In this document: positions 54,170 through 64,000 of the stretch, piece by piece | Layout of the letters: every line of letters starts with the position of its first letter | Position numbering within the stretch: the first letter of the stretch is position 1 | Source: Ornithodoros turicata | Lineage: Eukaryota; Arthropoda; Arachnida; Ixodida; Argasidae | Direction of reading: 5' to 3' | Length of the DNA stretch: 64,000 nucleotides | Assembly: GCF_037126465.1 (NCBI RefSeq) | Contig: NC_088202.1 | Span: forward strand, 120,666,123-120,730,122 | Notes under the pieces: model-generated | Database searches by the model: none | What the model saw: only the letters and a program-made list of their open reading frames with translations | What the model was told of the DNA's origin: nothing | Position numbers and translations under genes: made by a program

Positions 54170-54510
54170 TTAAACATATCCCCCCTCCCCCATCCCCATT
54201 ATAAAAAAACTTTTTTTTTTCGTAAAAAACGGTGTCTCTACCGTCTTACCGTTCCTGAAGAACGGTACAACGGTATGTCGCTTAACCCGCCGCCAACTGT
54301 AGATTCAGCATCCCATAACCTCGCATCGATAACCCCTGTGGATTCAGACACCGAGACTATGTCCATTGACCGTCAGTCGGAGAAGCGCCCTGGACCTTCA
54401 TCTTCTTTTATAGGAAGCGCAAGAAGGACAAAAATCGTACAGATCAGGTATTGAAGGATGTATTATCTCAACTAGTCAAATCAACCGTCGTTAATGACCC
54501 TCAACCTTAG
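54170..54510 (+). pseudogene. LINE ORF1, C-terminal end
   Basis: Proline- and serine-rich sequence ends in a lysine-rich tail (KRKKDKNRTDQVLKDVLSQ), stopping at 54508-54510. The stop overlaps the ORF2 start at 54494, as in many two-ORF LINEs. ORF1 proteins bind the LINE RNA. Only the end remains, with at least one shift near 54430. Confidence 0.55.
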
Positions 54511-54639
54511 TGTTATACAGTGGAACTGCCGTAGTGTGCTTTCATCTCTCGTTGACCAGCATCTCAGGACTCATTTCTTCGTATTAATCTGATATCATAT
54601 TATTACAAGAGTTCTGGCTTCGCCCTGCGGATATTTTTT

Positions 54640-54804
54640 CTTGATGACGTTAACATTGCCTTGAGTTTGGTCTAATGCACGTGACCAGAAGAACACACGA
54701 TATACTCACGATTATCTCACGAAGGCTCACTTTCGTGAGACTGTCGTGTGTTCCTCTCGTTCTATGTTTTACCACAAACTCAAGGCAATGTTAACGTCAT
54801 CAAG
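54640..54804. mobile_element. 165-bp MITE inside LINE endonuclease
   Basis: The ends CTTGATGACGTTAACATTGC and the complement are inverted repeats of about 31 bp with one small gap (54640-54670 and 54774-54804). A second inner inverted pair occurs (cacacgat...; gtcgtgtg). No coding sequence and no clear duplication were seen. Confidence 0.75.
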
Positions 54805-54835
54805 CCAACTCCAGCTAGCCTGCCTACTCATATTA

Positions 54836-56128
54836 CGAGGGTGGTTGCAGAAGTTTCCGGCCCGAGGTAGAAAATGCGCGCGAATTTGAAAATGCGATTA
54901 AGGACGCGTGGCGGCATCTGTTGGAGGGCCGGAGCACCACCCTCAACCCTCTCCATGCTTTTGTCGGTTGGAGAGCGGCATTTCAAACAGCCAGTGTGCA
55001 CTCTTCAGTTAAAATGGAAAAAATCGAGTACCGCGTTGTGATAAAATTCTTGACAAAAGAGGGACTTTCGCCTAAAGAAATTAAAGCGCGACTGGACAAC
55101 GTGTACACGGAAGCCTCTCCGTCGTACACAACGGCAAAAGACTGGGCTAAGCAGTTTCTACTGCAGCGAGAGTCCATTGAAGATGATCCACGCGATGGTC
55201 GTCCAGTGGAAGTGGTGAGACAAGAAAATTTGTCTCTTGTAGAGGAGGAAGTGCTGAGTGGCAGGCGTCTGAAGGTGAAGGAAATCTCAGAAAGGCTAGG
55301 GCTTTCCAAAACAACCGTTTTTCGCATCATCGGCGAGGGCCTTCACATGGAAAAGGTCAGTGCGAGATGGGTGCCACGACATCTCTCGTCAGTTCAAAAG
55401 CAACAGCGCGTCGTCTGTGCCAAAGAGTTCTTGGAGCTCTGTCAAGACAACGAAGAAGAAATATTGAAGTCAATTGTCACAGGGATGAGACTATGGTGCT
55501 CTACTATGATTCCCTTTCGAAAAAGGAGTCGAAGGAATGGCGCAAACCAGGAGAAGCACCCCCAAGAAAAGCCAAGGTCACACAATCCACAAAGGAGATC
55601 ATGGCAACAATATTTTGGGATTGTCACGGGATCCTCCTCATCGACTTCAAAGAGAGGAACACCACAGCGAATGCGACTTCTTATGCTTTACTCCTGCACC
55701 AACTGCGAGACGCCATCAAGGAAAAGAGGCGCGGCAGGTTTTGTCGAGGTGTCTGGTTGCTCCAGGACAATGCCCCTGTCCACACGGCTTCTGTTGCCAA
55801 GGTTGCACTGTAGGAGTGCGGCTTCGAAGAAATCCACCACCCACCCTACAGTCCAGACTTGGCACCGAGTGACTACTTCCTGTTCTCAAACTTGAAGAGG
55901 GATCTCAGAGGACGGAGATTTCAAAACGATAGTGAGGAGCAAGAGGCAGTTTTCTAGCATTTTGCGGACAAAACTTCGGACTATTTTGTCAAGGGTATAA
56001 GAATGCTGGTTGAAAGGTGTCAAAAGTGCATCGAAGGTAAGGGTGACTATATCGAAAAGTGATACACTTGTTTCGTCTTTATGACTATTAAACGTTGGTC
56101 GGGCCGGAAACTTATGGAACCACCCTCG
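54836..56128 (+). mobile_element. 1.29-kb mariner element
   Basis: The inverted ends CGAGGGTGGTTGCAGAAGTT and, in complement, CGAGGGTGGTTCCATAAGTT continue to a shared ccggcccga. TA flanks both (54834-54835 and 56129-56130). Length and internal gene fit a full-length mariner. It is inserted in the LINE endonuclease. Confidence 0.95.
55014..56062 (+). pseudogene. mariner transposase, one frameshift and two stops
   Basis: This is the cut-and-paste transposase of the element at 54836-56128. I chose the start MEKIEYRVVIKF because it fits the family N-terminus; the open frame itself begins 31 codons earlier. A helix-turn-helix pair (LTKEGLSPKEIKARL; RLKVKEISERLGLSKTTVFRI) is followed by the linker WVPRHLS. 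A missing base near 55484 shifts the frame just before the first catalytic block, GDETMVLYY (55367 frame). The DD34D triad is otherwise visible: GDE, LLQDNAPVH (about 55760) and YSPDLAPSDYFLF (about 55850). In-frame TAG codons lie at about 55812 and 55956. It is a relatively recent copy, since only three lesions are present. Confidence 0.92.
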
Positions 56129-59100
56129 TATGTTCATAATTTTTCTCTCCGGGGCGTTCATGTCTTCCGTCTCGATCTCTGCTTCGGCACTTCACGTGGT
56201 GATGGCTTGATTACTCTTGTTCGCAGCTCTCTTCCTGCTCTCCTTCTGGGTTGCTAATTATATCTCTCGCGGGTTTGCAGGGTCGAACTGTGCATATCGC
56301 AAATATTTATCTACCTCAAAGTTTTGTGCATGCTGCAGCTGCTGCCCTCGAGGCTGGGATGCTCTACTGTTCGCGTGATTATCTACTTGCCGGGGACTTG
56401 AATTCCCATCACTCCTCTTGGGGCAGTCGTATAGTCACTTCCGTGGAAGTCGACTTGCTGCGTGGTTCGAGGCCAGGTCTATTTCCATTGCTAACTCTGG
56501 CTCTCTGACATTTCTTAGGGGCAGTCACCAGTCTGTTATTGACCTCTCGTTGCCCTAAGGGAAATGCTGTATATCCACCTGCTCTTCACTCAGCAATGGT
56601 TATGGGAGAGACCATTCCTCTCCATTTCCTTTCCACTTTTTGTTAAATACTACAATTCCATGCCTGGTCCACTTTTTCATCTTCTGTTTTGATCAACCAC
56701 TCTAGACAGGCCTCGTTCTTGGCCGACCGTCTTGGCACCTTCAATACAGACTCTGCACCTACTGGTCTTGAGTTCCTTGCAGCTATTGCCGACTTAATTG
56801 AGGTGTCCTCTTCCATTAAGGCGGTGCATCAGAGCCGGCACTTCGTCGTCTACAATCGATTCCCATAGAGCGTCGGTGGTGATGCACCGCCTTAATAAGC
56901 ACACCCATGCTCTATCGCACTGGTGGAGTCCGGAGTGCACCCGCGCTCTTCGACTAAGGAAGGCCGCGTGTAAGCTCTCCTTTTGAAAGTGCTCCTTTTA
57001 AGCGAACTGTTGCTAAAGCAACACGTGACTTTGCTACATACCGTTATGTCTCTCCCCGCTCGTCGACTACTCACATACAGTGTACTCCGTTCCACACGCA
57101 TAACCCGGCGGTCATTTCACTCCTTATCGCTTCCATCTGTATATCCTCTGTCTCCTGGACCAGTGTGCCCGCGGATTTGTGGCGCGTTTTATGAATGTTC
57201 TACCTCTTTGCCGTCCACTCAGTCCTATCTCGGAGCCTCAATTTAATGCACCAGTTACTTTGACGAGCTAGATGCGCATATTCATGGGCTATCCCCTCCG
57301 TCAGCACTTGGTTTGATGGATGCTATCCGTCCCTTTATTGAAATCCTTACGGGCGTCTCGCTCATCTCTCTTGGTACCTGTTGTAGACACATATCTTGAT
57401 GGCACTCTCTGTAGACTCTCTGAGACTCCGTAGACTCATCCCTTTGGATCCCCGACATCTGGAAACTATCGAGGATAACACTTGTGCCAAGGATCCGAGG
57501 AAAGGCTGTTCGCTTGACAATTTAACGAACATTGCACTCACCTCCTTATTTGCTAAGATGGTGGAGCGTGTTGTCTTTGACCCGATTGTCTCACGTCCTC
57601 GTGCTGCATGATTGGATCTTCCCTGTCCAAATTGGATTTCGTACACACAGCTCCATCTGGATGGATCATGTGTCCATAGACAATCATGTCTGTATGGCAA
57701 AGCTGCTGTCTGAGCACGTTGTCGTCGTTACTTCGGATAAAGCCCTAGACTCTATCGAATCCTGCCTTCTATTCCTGTCGTTAGCGTTACTACCCACCAC
57801 TTCATATACTATTTCGTGGCTTAGGCACTTTCTCTCACACCGCATGTTCTACTGTACCTATTGTACTTAATTACTCTTCTGGTCACTATCGTCAGCGCCA
57901 TGGGGTTCCTCAGGGTTGTATCTTATGTCGTCTTCTGTTCAACCATCCATCCCTCTTCATCCAGATGTCTTAACTCTCGTATATGCGGACGATATTGCCT
58001 TGATGGCTTCCTCAACCTCCCCATGAGTCCTGCAATCCCTCCTCCAGCATTACCTGGACACCCTGCATGCCTGACTGTGGTTCCTTGTGCTCTTCATCAA
58101 CCTTGGAAAGTGCGCTGTCGTAGCGTTCATCTGTTCCCCTTCTACCTCGTATGAATTAACAATTGGCTGCTCTCCCCCCCCCCCCTCCGCCCAAGTCCCA
58201 AGACTTAATTACCTCGGTCTGAGGTGTGACATGTCTTTGTCGGTTCACGACTATCTTTCGACGCTGGCCTTTCGTGCACGGAATCTACGAGCCTCCCTCG
58301 GTAGCCAGCGGACTGGTTTGTGCCGCCCCTCTCTCCTACATGTCTACAAGATGTATGTTCGTTCAATACTGGAATTTGGTTCTATCACGTCCTCTGGCCG
58401 GCCACAGTTTCTCCTCAATCGAATGCTGCTCCTTGAACGGAAAGCGCTCCGTCTGTGCTTGGGTGTCCCTTTATCTACACCTATACATGTCCTTTACGCT
58501 GAAAGCGAACTTGTTGAAAGCCGACGCAAAGCCCTTTCATCGAGATTGCGGATAGCAGCCATCCGGGACTTTCCTGACTCTCCACTCCAGTGAACTTTTT
58601 TTCTGCGTCGCCTTTCGAGTCACCGACGTTCCACACGCTTCCATGGAATGCCGGGATTCGTCCTCAGCTAACCTTTGCGAAGCGTTTATGTCTTCAAATC
58701 TACCAAGCGCCCGTCTCCTTTTTTGGCTACTTATTTTGCCAGCATGCTTCGTCCCTTGTTGTACCCTTCGTGCACCTCTTCTGTTCACTCAAGGGCGCAC
58801 CCAGCTTTCGCCTGCTTCCGTTCTCACTGTGCTTTGTGCATTGTGCACTTGGGCTTTCATCCCAACGGATTCCGTTCACATATCACAGTTTTTACTGATG
58901 GCGCTGCACAGGATGAAAAAGCAGTGGTAAGTATTCATTCCACACTTTGTCATATGCTCTAGTATCCTTCTCCCTTATTACATGCCGACCCATTTTGCTG
59001 AGCTACTTGCAATTTTACTTGTCCTTCAGGCCGTACCATCCTCTTGCTGCCGGATATTCCTTTTTACGGACTGCCTTTCCCTAATTTCGAATCTGGAACG

Positions 59101-59385
59101 CGGCCCTGATTCTTAAGAGCATTAGTATCCACTTTTTCCCGGTCGACCTCCTTCACTGACGAGATATTACTGTCCTGCGTTCCAGGTCAAACTGGCATTC
59201 GCGCGAATGAAACTGCTGACGCACTTTCGAGCACAGCTCTTTCTTGCAGTAGGCTGGCAATTCTGCCTTTCATACAAAATCCTCTATTTCATTTCCCCAG
59301 GGCGTCAGTCGTGACGTTGCCCACATAGGTGAGGCCGACAACGGCAAGCCCTTTCACCATCACCACCACCACCACCTCTATTTCA

Positions 59386-59839
59386 TGTTCCCAACAGTTG
59401 ATATCATCACAGGTGCTCTATGGCATCCACCCTGCCTTCTAGGCAAGAATTTGAACTTTATTTCGCTGCCATATTTGCTTCATTTCTTCCCCTCGTTGTC
59501 CTCATTGTCATTTGGATCACTTTTTTCTCATCTTCCCTCACTATTCATCTTACCGTAACACCTTCTTGGCCGTACCCTTTCATGCAGAAGGCATTCTTCT
59601 CACGCTTTCTGCCATCCTCTCGTTTGGTCAGCGTTAGTGGCGCTGCTTATCTCACACGATCCTTTTCTCAATAATTTCCTAGATGTCCATCTACTCAGCG
59701 TTTTTCATCGTCTGCTAAATTTGAAAAAATGAATCACAGTGTTCTGTGGCCAATTGCCAATGGGCTATGTGCCACTGCTTTGAAGTAGAAGAAGGTGGAT
59801 AAATTTGGTCCGGTTTCTGTTCTTGTGTAACATTTTGCG
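59386..59839. other. No gene recognised
   Basis: Pyrimidine-rich DNA with an unsupported 84-codon frame (59420-59674). It may be 3' flank of the LINE. Confidence 0.35.
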
Positions 59840-61000
59840 GCAGTGGTGGGATGAACCGTGAACAGCCCGCGGAAAGGGGTCCGACGATGTGGTTCCGGTC
59901 TCGACTGCACGAAATTGCTTCGGTCACAGCGGAAGCATCGGCAAGAGAGCAAGGTTCATTAAGGGCCTCTGTCTCAGCGTTATACGTACTCAGCCGCTGG
60001 TAGCGCGGCGATTGTCGGTAGAGCGGTCCAATCGCAAGGGACCACCGCTTGTAAGCTCACGGCCTTCGACGGCAGTGGGCCTCTTGACGCTTATTTGGCG
60101 CAATTCGGCATGGTGACGCAGGCTAATAGTCAAAGCGACCAGACTAAGACCACAGGCAACCCACCTTCGAGGGTCAGCTTCCGAAGTCGTCTTCACAGCT
60201 ACCAAAAATCCAAACGAGCTGACCTTCAAAACATTGGTGGATGCATTGGACCACAGGTTCGGTCATAGACACCACCAGCAGGTTCACCATGCTCAACTTC
60301 GCCACCGCAGACTGCAGCCCGAAGCATCCCCTGCTGCCCTTCTTGCTGACGTCTACCGCTTGTCTCGGATGGCCTTCCGGTCTTGAAAAGATGACTAAGA
60401 AGAAAGCGAGCTGGTGAAGTTGATGCATAATGTAAAACCCAGAGACTATAAGGAACACGAAGGGACAGACACAACACGTCCCATCATGTCCGACAGACAG
60501 CATTCAGCTGATAACTGTCACCTCGTTCACTGAAGCACTCTGCGGTTCGGACACAGCACCTTTTCCGCCTCGCACGACCACAGACACTACGTGAAACCCA
60601 GGTACAGACTTTGGAAATAGACGCGGCTCAACGGGCGACCGAATCTGTTGTGTCCCGTCCGCGCTTCGAGAGTGTCATAAACGGTTAATGGACAATGCAA
60701 GAAAGCTGCGGCTCCAGCCAACGCTGCTCTCGGCAGCCGGTGCAGTGCTATAGGTGCAGGGACACGGTCACTACGTCCCTCATTGTGCAGTGTCTTCTGC
60801 GGGAAACAAAAACGGCGGGCAAAACAGGGTGCAAGCCCGACGCTAGACATTCAGGACCCCCTTATAATCGGTACATCGACCTCATCTGCAAACGACGGTG
60901 TACCACATGTTTCAGCATATTTGCAAGGAATTGACGAAGAGCTCACGGCGGTTGTCGATAGTGGAGATGTATATTGAAATCTCGAATCGAATTGATCATA
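59840..61000 (+). pseudogene. Ty3/gypsy gag-protease fragment
   Basis: The plus strand contains a gag core: FDGSGPLDAYLAQF (60065 on), QANSQSDQTKTTG, then in another frame KSKRADLQ and HRFGHRHHQQVHHAQLRH, followed by ADVYRLSRMAF. A zinc-knuckle start (QCYRCRD, about 60744) is frameshifted before its histidine. Farther on, GIDEELTAVVDSG resembles a retropepsin entry. It has several frameshifts, and both ends, including the LTRs, are missing. It is a different copy and orientation from 4936-8701. Confidence 0.7.
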
Positions 61001-63038
61001 AAAGAAAATCTATTCGAATAGTTCCGAATGTGCACGTAAGCACGAAAACGCCACACAACAATATGAGCGTTACGTACTTCATACCAAGATCCGTGTCCCC
61101 ATGCACATGTCAGGCATTCACTATACCTTGCAGTGTTCTCAGCACAGTGAACTTCTCCCACCGTTTCCTTCACTCTTCGAAGGGGCACTGCCTGTTTCAC
61201 GTGCTTTGCAGTGCTTTCGTTTGCTGCTATTTTGCATCCTGCAAATAGCGTTAAGTGGACGTTCGTTGCAGAGTTATGCCACAGATCGCTCATACTATTT
61301 GTAGCTCTTAATGCTGAACGTGTACACAACATGCAAAACCTGTTTTATGGCTACATTTTCCTGCGCTAGCAAGGTTACAAGGTTGGGAGGTTCATTCAAC
61401 GAAGCGAAGGCACTTCGAAATGTGTCGTATGCGGTAAGGTTGGCGCCGAATACCACAACTAGTCACCTGAAACTATTCTACTAGTCGCCGTTCGCCGACT
61501 ATTCGTTTTCCCTTCGCTTTCGCTGCTCCTGAATGTGTATTCAGTTCGATTATGTAAATCGCTTCGTATTCGCTGCGGTTTTCAAATAACTCAGCCCTAA
61601 GCACACGCACTAATCTTTTTCCACTCCTTGCTTGCGTCTCCGCGCGTCAGCACATCGATCGCTGCAACCACCGCCGTCTTGAAAAAAAAAAAATCTAGCT
61701 TTATGCGAAGCGTTCATGAACTGTCTCCATGGTCAGTAAACGACGCCTTCATCCGCGAAAGAATAAAGGAAACATGTCACACGCTGTAGATTTTACTATT
61801 GGCTTTTCCACATAGGCCCAAAGCTGAACAGAAACTTGGGCATAAGAGATTGCATAACGCCAAACGTGACTCATACAATAAAATTATATTTCAATAAAGG
61901 TGTGTTATGCTCTTTACTACCGCCATTGCTTTTCAAGTGGCTGTTCATGAACTTGAAAGCAGAGACAGAAGACGAAGTTGTTTGCATTCTATTTTCTCCA
62001 GAAGAAGGAAATCTTTTGAGAGGACGACGAAGAAGGCACTTTAACCTCTCGTCTTTTAGAGGTATTATCACAGCGCAACATGAGGCTGCTGTTCATCGGA
62101 TGAGAAAATGCTTTCACGTTGTTTGCAGGTAGAGTTACAGTGTGGCCGTCGGCATCTACCAGTGCAGGTTATCCTATCAGCACTGTAGGAAACAGTGCAC
62201 TCAATGTTGGGTGTACTGTCGTTCTACTGCGCGAAGTCCGAGAGCAATATCTCTGGCCTACTGCGAGGGGGTACTCGGTGCCGCTGCTGTACGAAGCAAG
62301 GATTTCGTCCGCCAGTACCAATTAAGCGTAAGTGTTCTGATGAAGACCACTGCGACTCAGCTACGCCAACGGCACTACGAGCGGCAACTCCCGTGATGAT
62401 GCGGAATGTCGGGTTACGTGAAGTGGTTAGTTTGGTCGGTTTAGTTAGGTTAGATCAAGATAGGTTTTTCTCTATGGCCTATTGGGGGAGGGGGAACCCC
62501 TCCCCCTACGCTTGCTGTAGGCGTTCACGGAATGAAACCGTACCGCCCAGGTGTGGCTGCCGTAGCTTACGAATGACGAAGGATAGCAGTCGTCCTTGTT
62601 TCCATTCTTCGTGCGTGTCTTTTTGCTGCCTGTACGAGACATTGCTAGCGGACCACCATCGAAGGAGTGTGCCAGCGGTGCGGGTACGCAACACGTAATC
62701 TCTGTTATGATAGTGATAGTAACTATTGTTGCAGCCAACGCAGGCGTAAAACGCGACGCACAACGTGACTCACACTCCCTTCATGGCGCCTGTGGAAAGC
62801 CTCGGATTGTCACGTCTACACCGTTTTCCAACCAGCCTCACACCCAGCGCTTTCGCAGCCAGTGTTTATCGCACAAGCCAGAAAGGAGCAAAGCGGAACC
62901 AGGGAAGAAGCACACGACACGAGTGCTTTTCCCATGTCTGGCTTGAGCGGTAAACAGTTTTCAACGTGCTCCCCCGGCTAAACGGTGCTGCGCTTTCAAT
63001 ATGGCGGTGTCCACCGGGAAAACGCATACGCAACGAGC
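61001..63038. other. No gene recognised
   Basis: Overlapping frames at 61836-62132 and 62119-62698 include cysteine-rich stretches (for example YQHCRKQCTQCWVYC) but no recognised domain. An A run lies near 61681-61693. The ttagttaggttag-like block at 62434-62452 is too short and irregular to call telomeric. Confidence 0.35.
62484..62506. repeat. G/C hairpin, 10-bp perfect stem
   Basis: GGGGGAGGGG, the loop GAA, then CCCCTCCCCC. It is a very stable stem in an otherwise unremarkable sequence. Confidence 0.75.
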
Positions 63039-63568
63039 ATGCTCTTAAAGATGAACTTCACCACATAGCTCGCTCCTAGCCAACCACCATCCCAAGTGAC
63101 ATCATTCTTCCCCCTGATTTGCTGAAAACGGGGCGTACACCACCTTTGTGGCATTATGCAGTTCGTGATTGCCACACAAATAGCGTACATCCCCCGTTTT
63201 CATCAAATCAAGGGAGAGAACGTTGTCATTCGAGACGCCCCTAGCCAACCTGAATCGCTAAATCGCTTCGTCGGCTAAATGGGGGGCTAAATCGCTTCGT
63301 CGTCGTTACGGTCGTTACAAGCTAACGAGTGGCGGGAAATTCAAAAAGGCGGGCGGGAAATTTAAAAAGGTGGGCACGTGATAAAACACGTGTACGGCGC
63401 TCTTCGCGCGATACGTGAAGGCCGTGGTACCGTCACACGCAATGTGTCACGTGTCCACCTTTTTGAATTTCCCACCACTTGTTATCTTGTAACGACCGTA
63501 ACGACGATGAAGCGATTAAGCCCCCTGGCTAGGAGCGGGCTATGTGGCGAAGCTCTGTTTTTAGAGTG
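63039..63568. mobile_element. Composite foldback MITE (family of 25449-25700)
   Basis: The outer ends read gaacttcaccacatagc (left) and its near complement (right, gctatgtggcgaagctc), followed by gagtg and TA at 63569-63570. The first part (63039-63249) is a palindrome matching 25449-25700 but lacks its own right terminus. The second part (63250-63568) is another foldback, with atcgcttcgtcgtcgttacg mirrored at 63495-63515 and the ggcgggaaattcaaaaagg block mirrored near 63456-63476. Confidence 0.8.
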
Positions 63569-63739
63569 TAGAAGGCACGCTTCCTATGTTTTTCTTTCTT
63601 TTTTTTTCTGCCTGCAGATAAATTCAGCACTATTTTACACTTTTCTCAAAAGATCCTGTTGAAGTCAGCCAGCTTGAGTCACGAGACATGTACACGCGGA
63701 TTTTTTCATTTGTTTAATTTTCATTACGGCTGTGGTCTC

Positions 63740-64000
63740 ATGCTGAAGTGGAACCAATTGTCCCACAGAAAAACACAAGCCCGAGCTCCAAACGCAAACA
63801 AAGAGACCTGGACGGACGTTGAGGAAATTGCTCAGTGGTATCCTCATAGCTACTGCCCCGAACGCTGCTCTTTCATAGAGAGCACTGGCAAAGCAACTGA
63901 AGACTGCACCAAGAAATTCCCTCAACGCTCGTGCAAGCGGGTCCAGGTCTCTCCAGGCAGTCCTGTAGGTAGGGCACTGCCGATGCTAATTGAAGAATAT
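63740..64000 (+). CDS. Unidentified open frame leaving the window
   Basis: From ATG 63740 the frame is open for 87 codons to the window edge. It has five cysteines in a short span (YCPERCSFIES, EDCTKKFPQRSCKR). I do not recognise it; it may be a small cysteine-rich exon, a transposon piece or chance. The start is uncertain. It follows a foldback element by about 170 bases. Confidence 0.2.
   Translation, partial: MLKWNQLSHRKTQARAPNANKETWTDVEEIAQWYPHSYCPERCSFIESTGKATEDCTKKFPQRSCKRVQVSPGSPVGRALPMLIEEY

Larger units (their letters stand above)
54494..59385 (+). pseudogene. LINE ORF2: endonuclease, RT and RNase H (multiply broken)
   Basis: ATG 54494 starts LSVIQWNCRSVLSSL, the first strand of an APE-type endonuclease. 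After the small MITE and mariner insertions the endonuclease continues with VHIANIYLPQS and LLAGDLNSHHSSWGS (56251-56508). Degraded RT follows: the polymerase box YADDIALMASS at 57982 onward, then the thumb (LNYLGLRCDMSL, GLCRPSLLHVYKMYVRSILE, 58087-58593). RNase H follows with FTDGAAQDEKAV (58888 on) and HADPFC.AELLAILLVLQAV. The 3' end shows ccgacaacggcaagcc and a (CAC)n tail (59359-59383). Many stops and shifts occur. Layout and motifs fit an R1/I-like LINE related to, but diverged from, 18531-19590. Confidence 0.85.

Noticed and set aside
62430..62456. Arthropod telomeric TTAGG repeats
   Set aside because: Only two or three imperfect units are present, with no array.

Overview
This is eukaryotic, repeat-dominated DNA. 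It holds metazoan transposable elements of nearly every class (Ty3/gypsy, BEL/Pao, non-LTR LINEs with an RNase H domain, tRNA-derived SINEs, P-like, hAT, mariner and several MITE families), GT-AG introns and no operon-like gene packing. The mix suggests an arthropod, possibly a chelicerate such as a tick. That is inference from repeat content and was not tested by a search. No complete, clearly functional host gene was found. The best candidate is a small three-exon THAP-domain-like gene at 28888-29761, and it lacks part of its zinc signature.

Layout. 1-9900: a SINE, a broken P-element-type transposase (minus) and a truncated gypsy element (minus) carrying two MITEs, all between two inverted ~175-bp repeats. 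9941-12701: a 2.76-kb element with ~0.75-kb terminal inverted repeats. 12700-15000: a LINE RT scrap, a TTAA-flanked MITE, a SINE scrap and two hAT-like MITEs. 15000-18500: no recognised content. 18531-19590: the 3' half of a LINE. 21257-23325: a ~195-bp satellite with a tRNA-B-box-like motif and a perfect 393-bp higher-order duplication. 25449-28215: a foldback MITE and a hAT-like element enclosing a deleted gypsy copy. 28888-29942: the THAP-like gene. 30781-38135: scattered SINE, LINE and MITE pieces and a 166-bp tandem repeat that folds on itself.

38868-50334 is one decayed BEL/Pao retrotransposon (minus) broken up by later insertions. These are a 2.18-kb TTA-flanked element filled by a ~50-bp minisatellite (39377-41556), a 3.8-kb near-perfect palindrome (41969-45794), an 811-bp (GCCCG)-rich hAT element with a perfect 8-bp duplication (47332-48142), and ~1.5 kb of unknown DNA. 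The BEL copy also appears to lack protease and reverse transcriptase. 50335-61000: a minus-strand LINE with a hAT MITE inside, a hAT transposase fragment, a plus-strand LINE split by a small MITE and a 1.29-kb mariner, and a gypsy gag fragment. 61000-64000: mostly unassigned, with a composite foldback element and an open reading frame leaving the window.

The elements do not form a pathway. What they record is a sequence of insertions, in which target-site duplications and reading frames resuming on both sides date each event relative to its host. The least conventional objects are the 3.8-kb palindrome with CTCF-like motifs in both arms, the transposon that became a minisatellite, and the satellite with B-box-like motifs.
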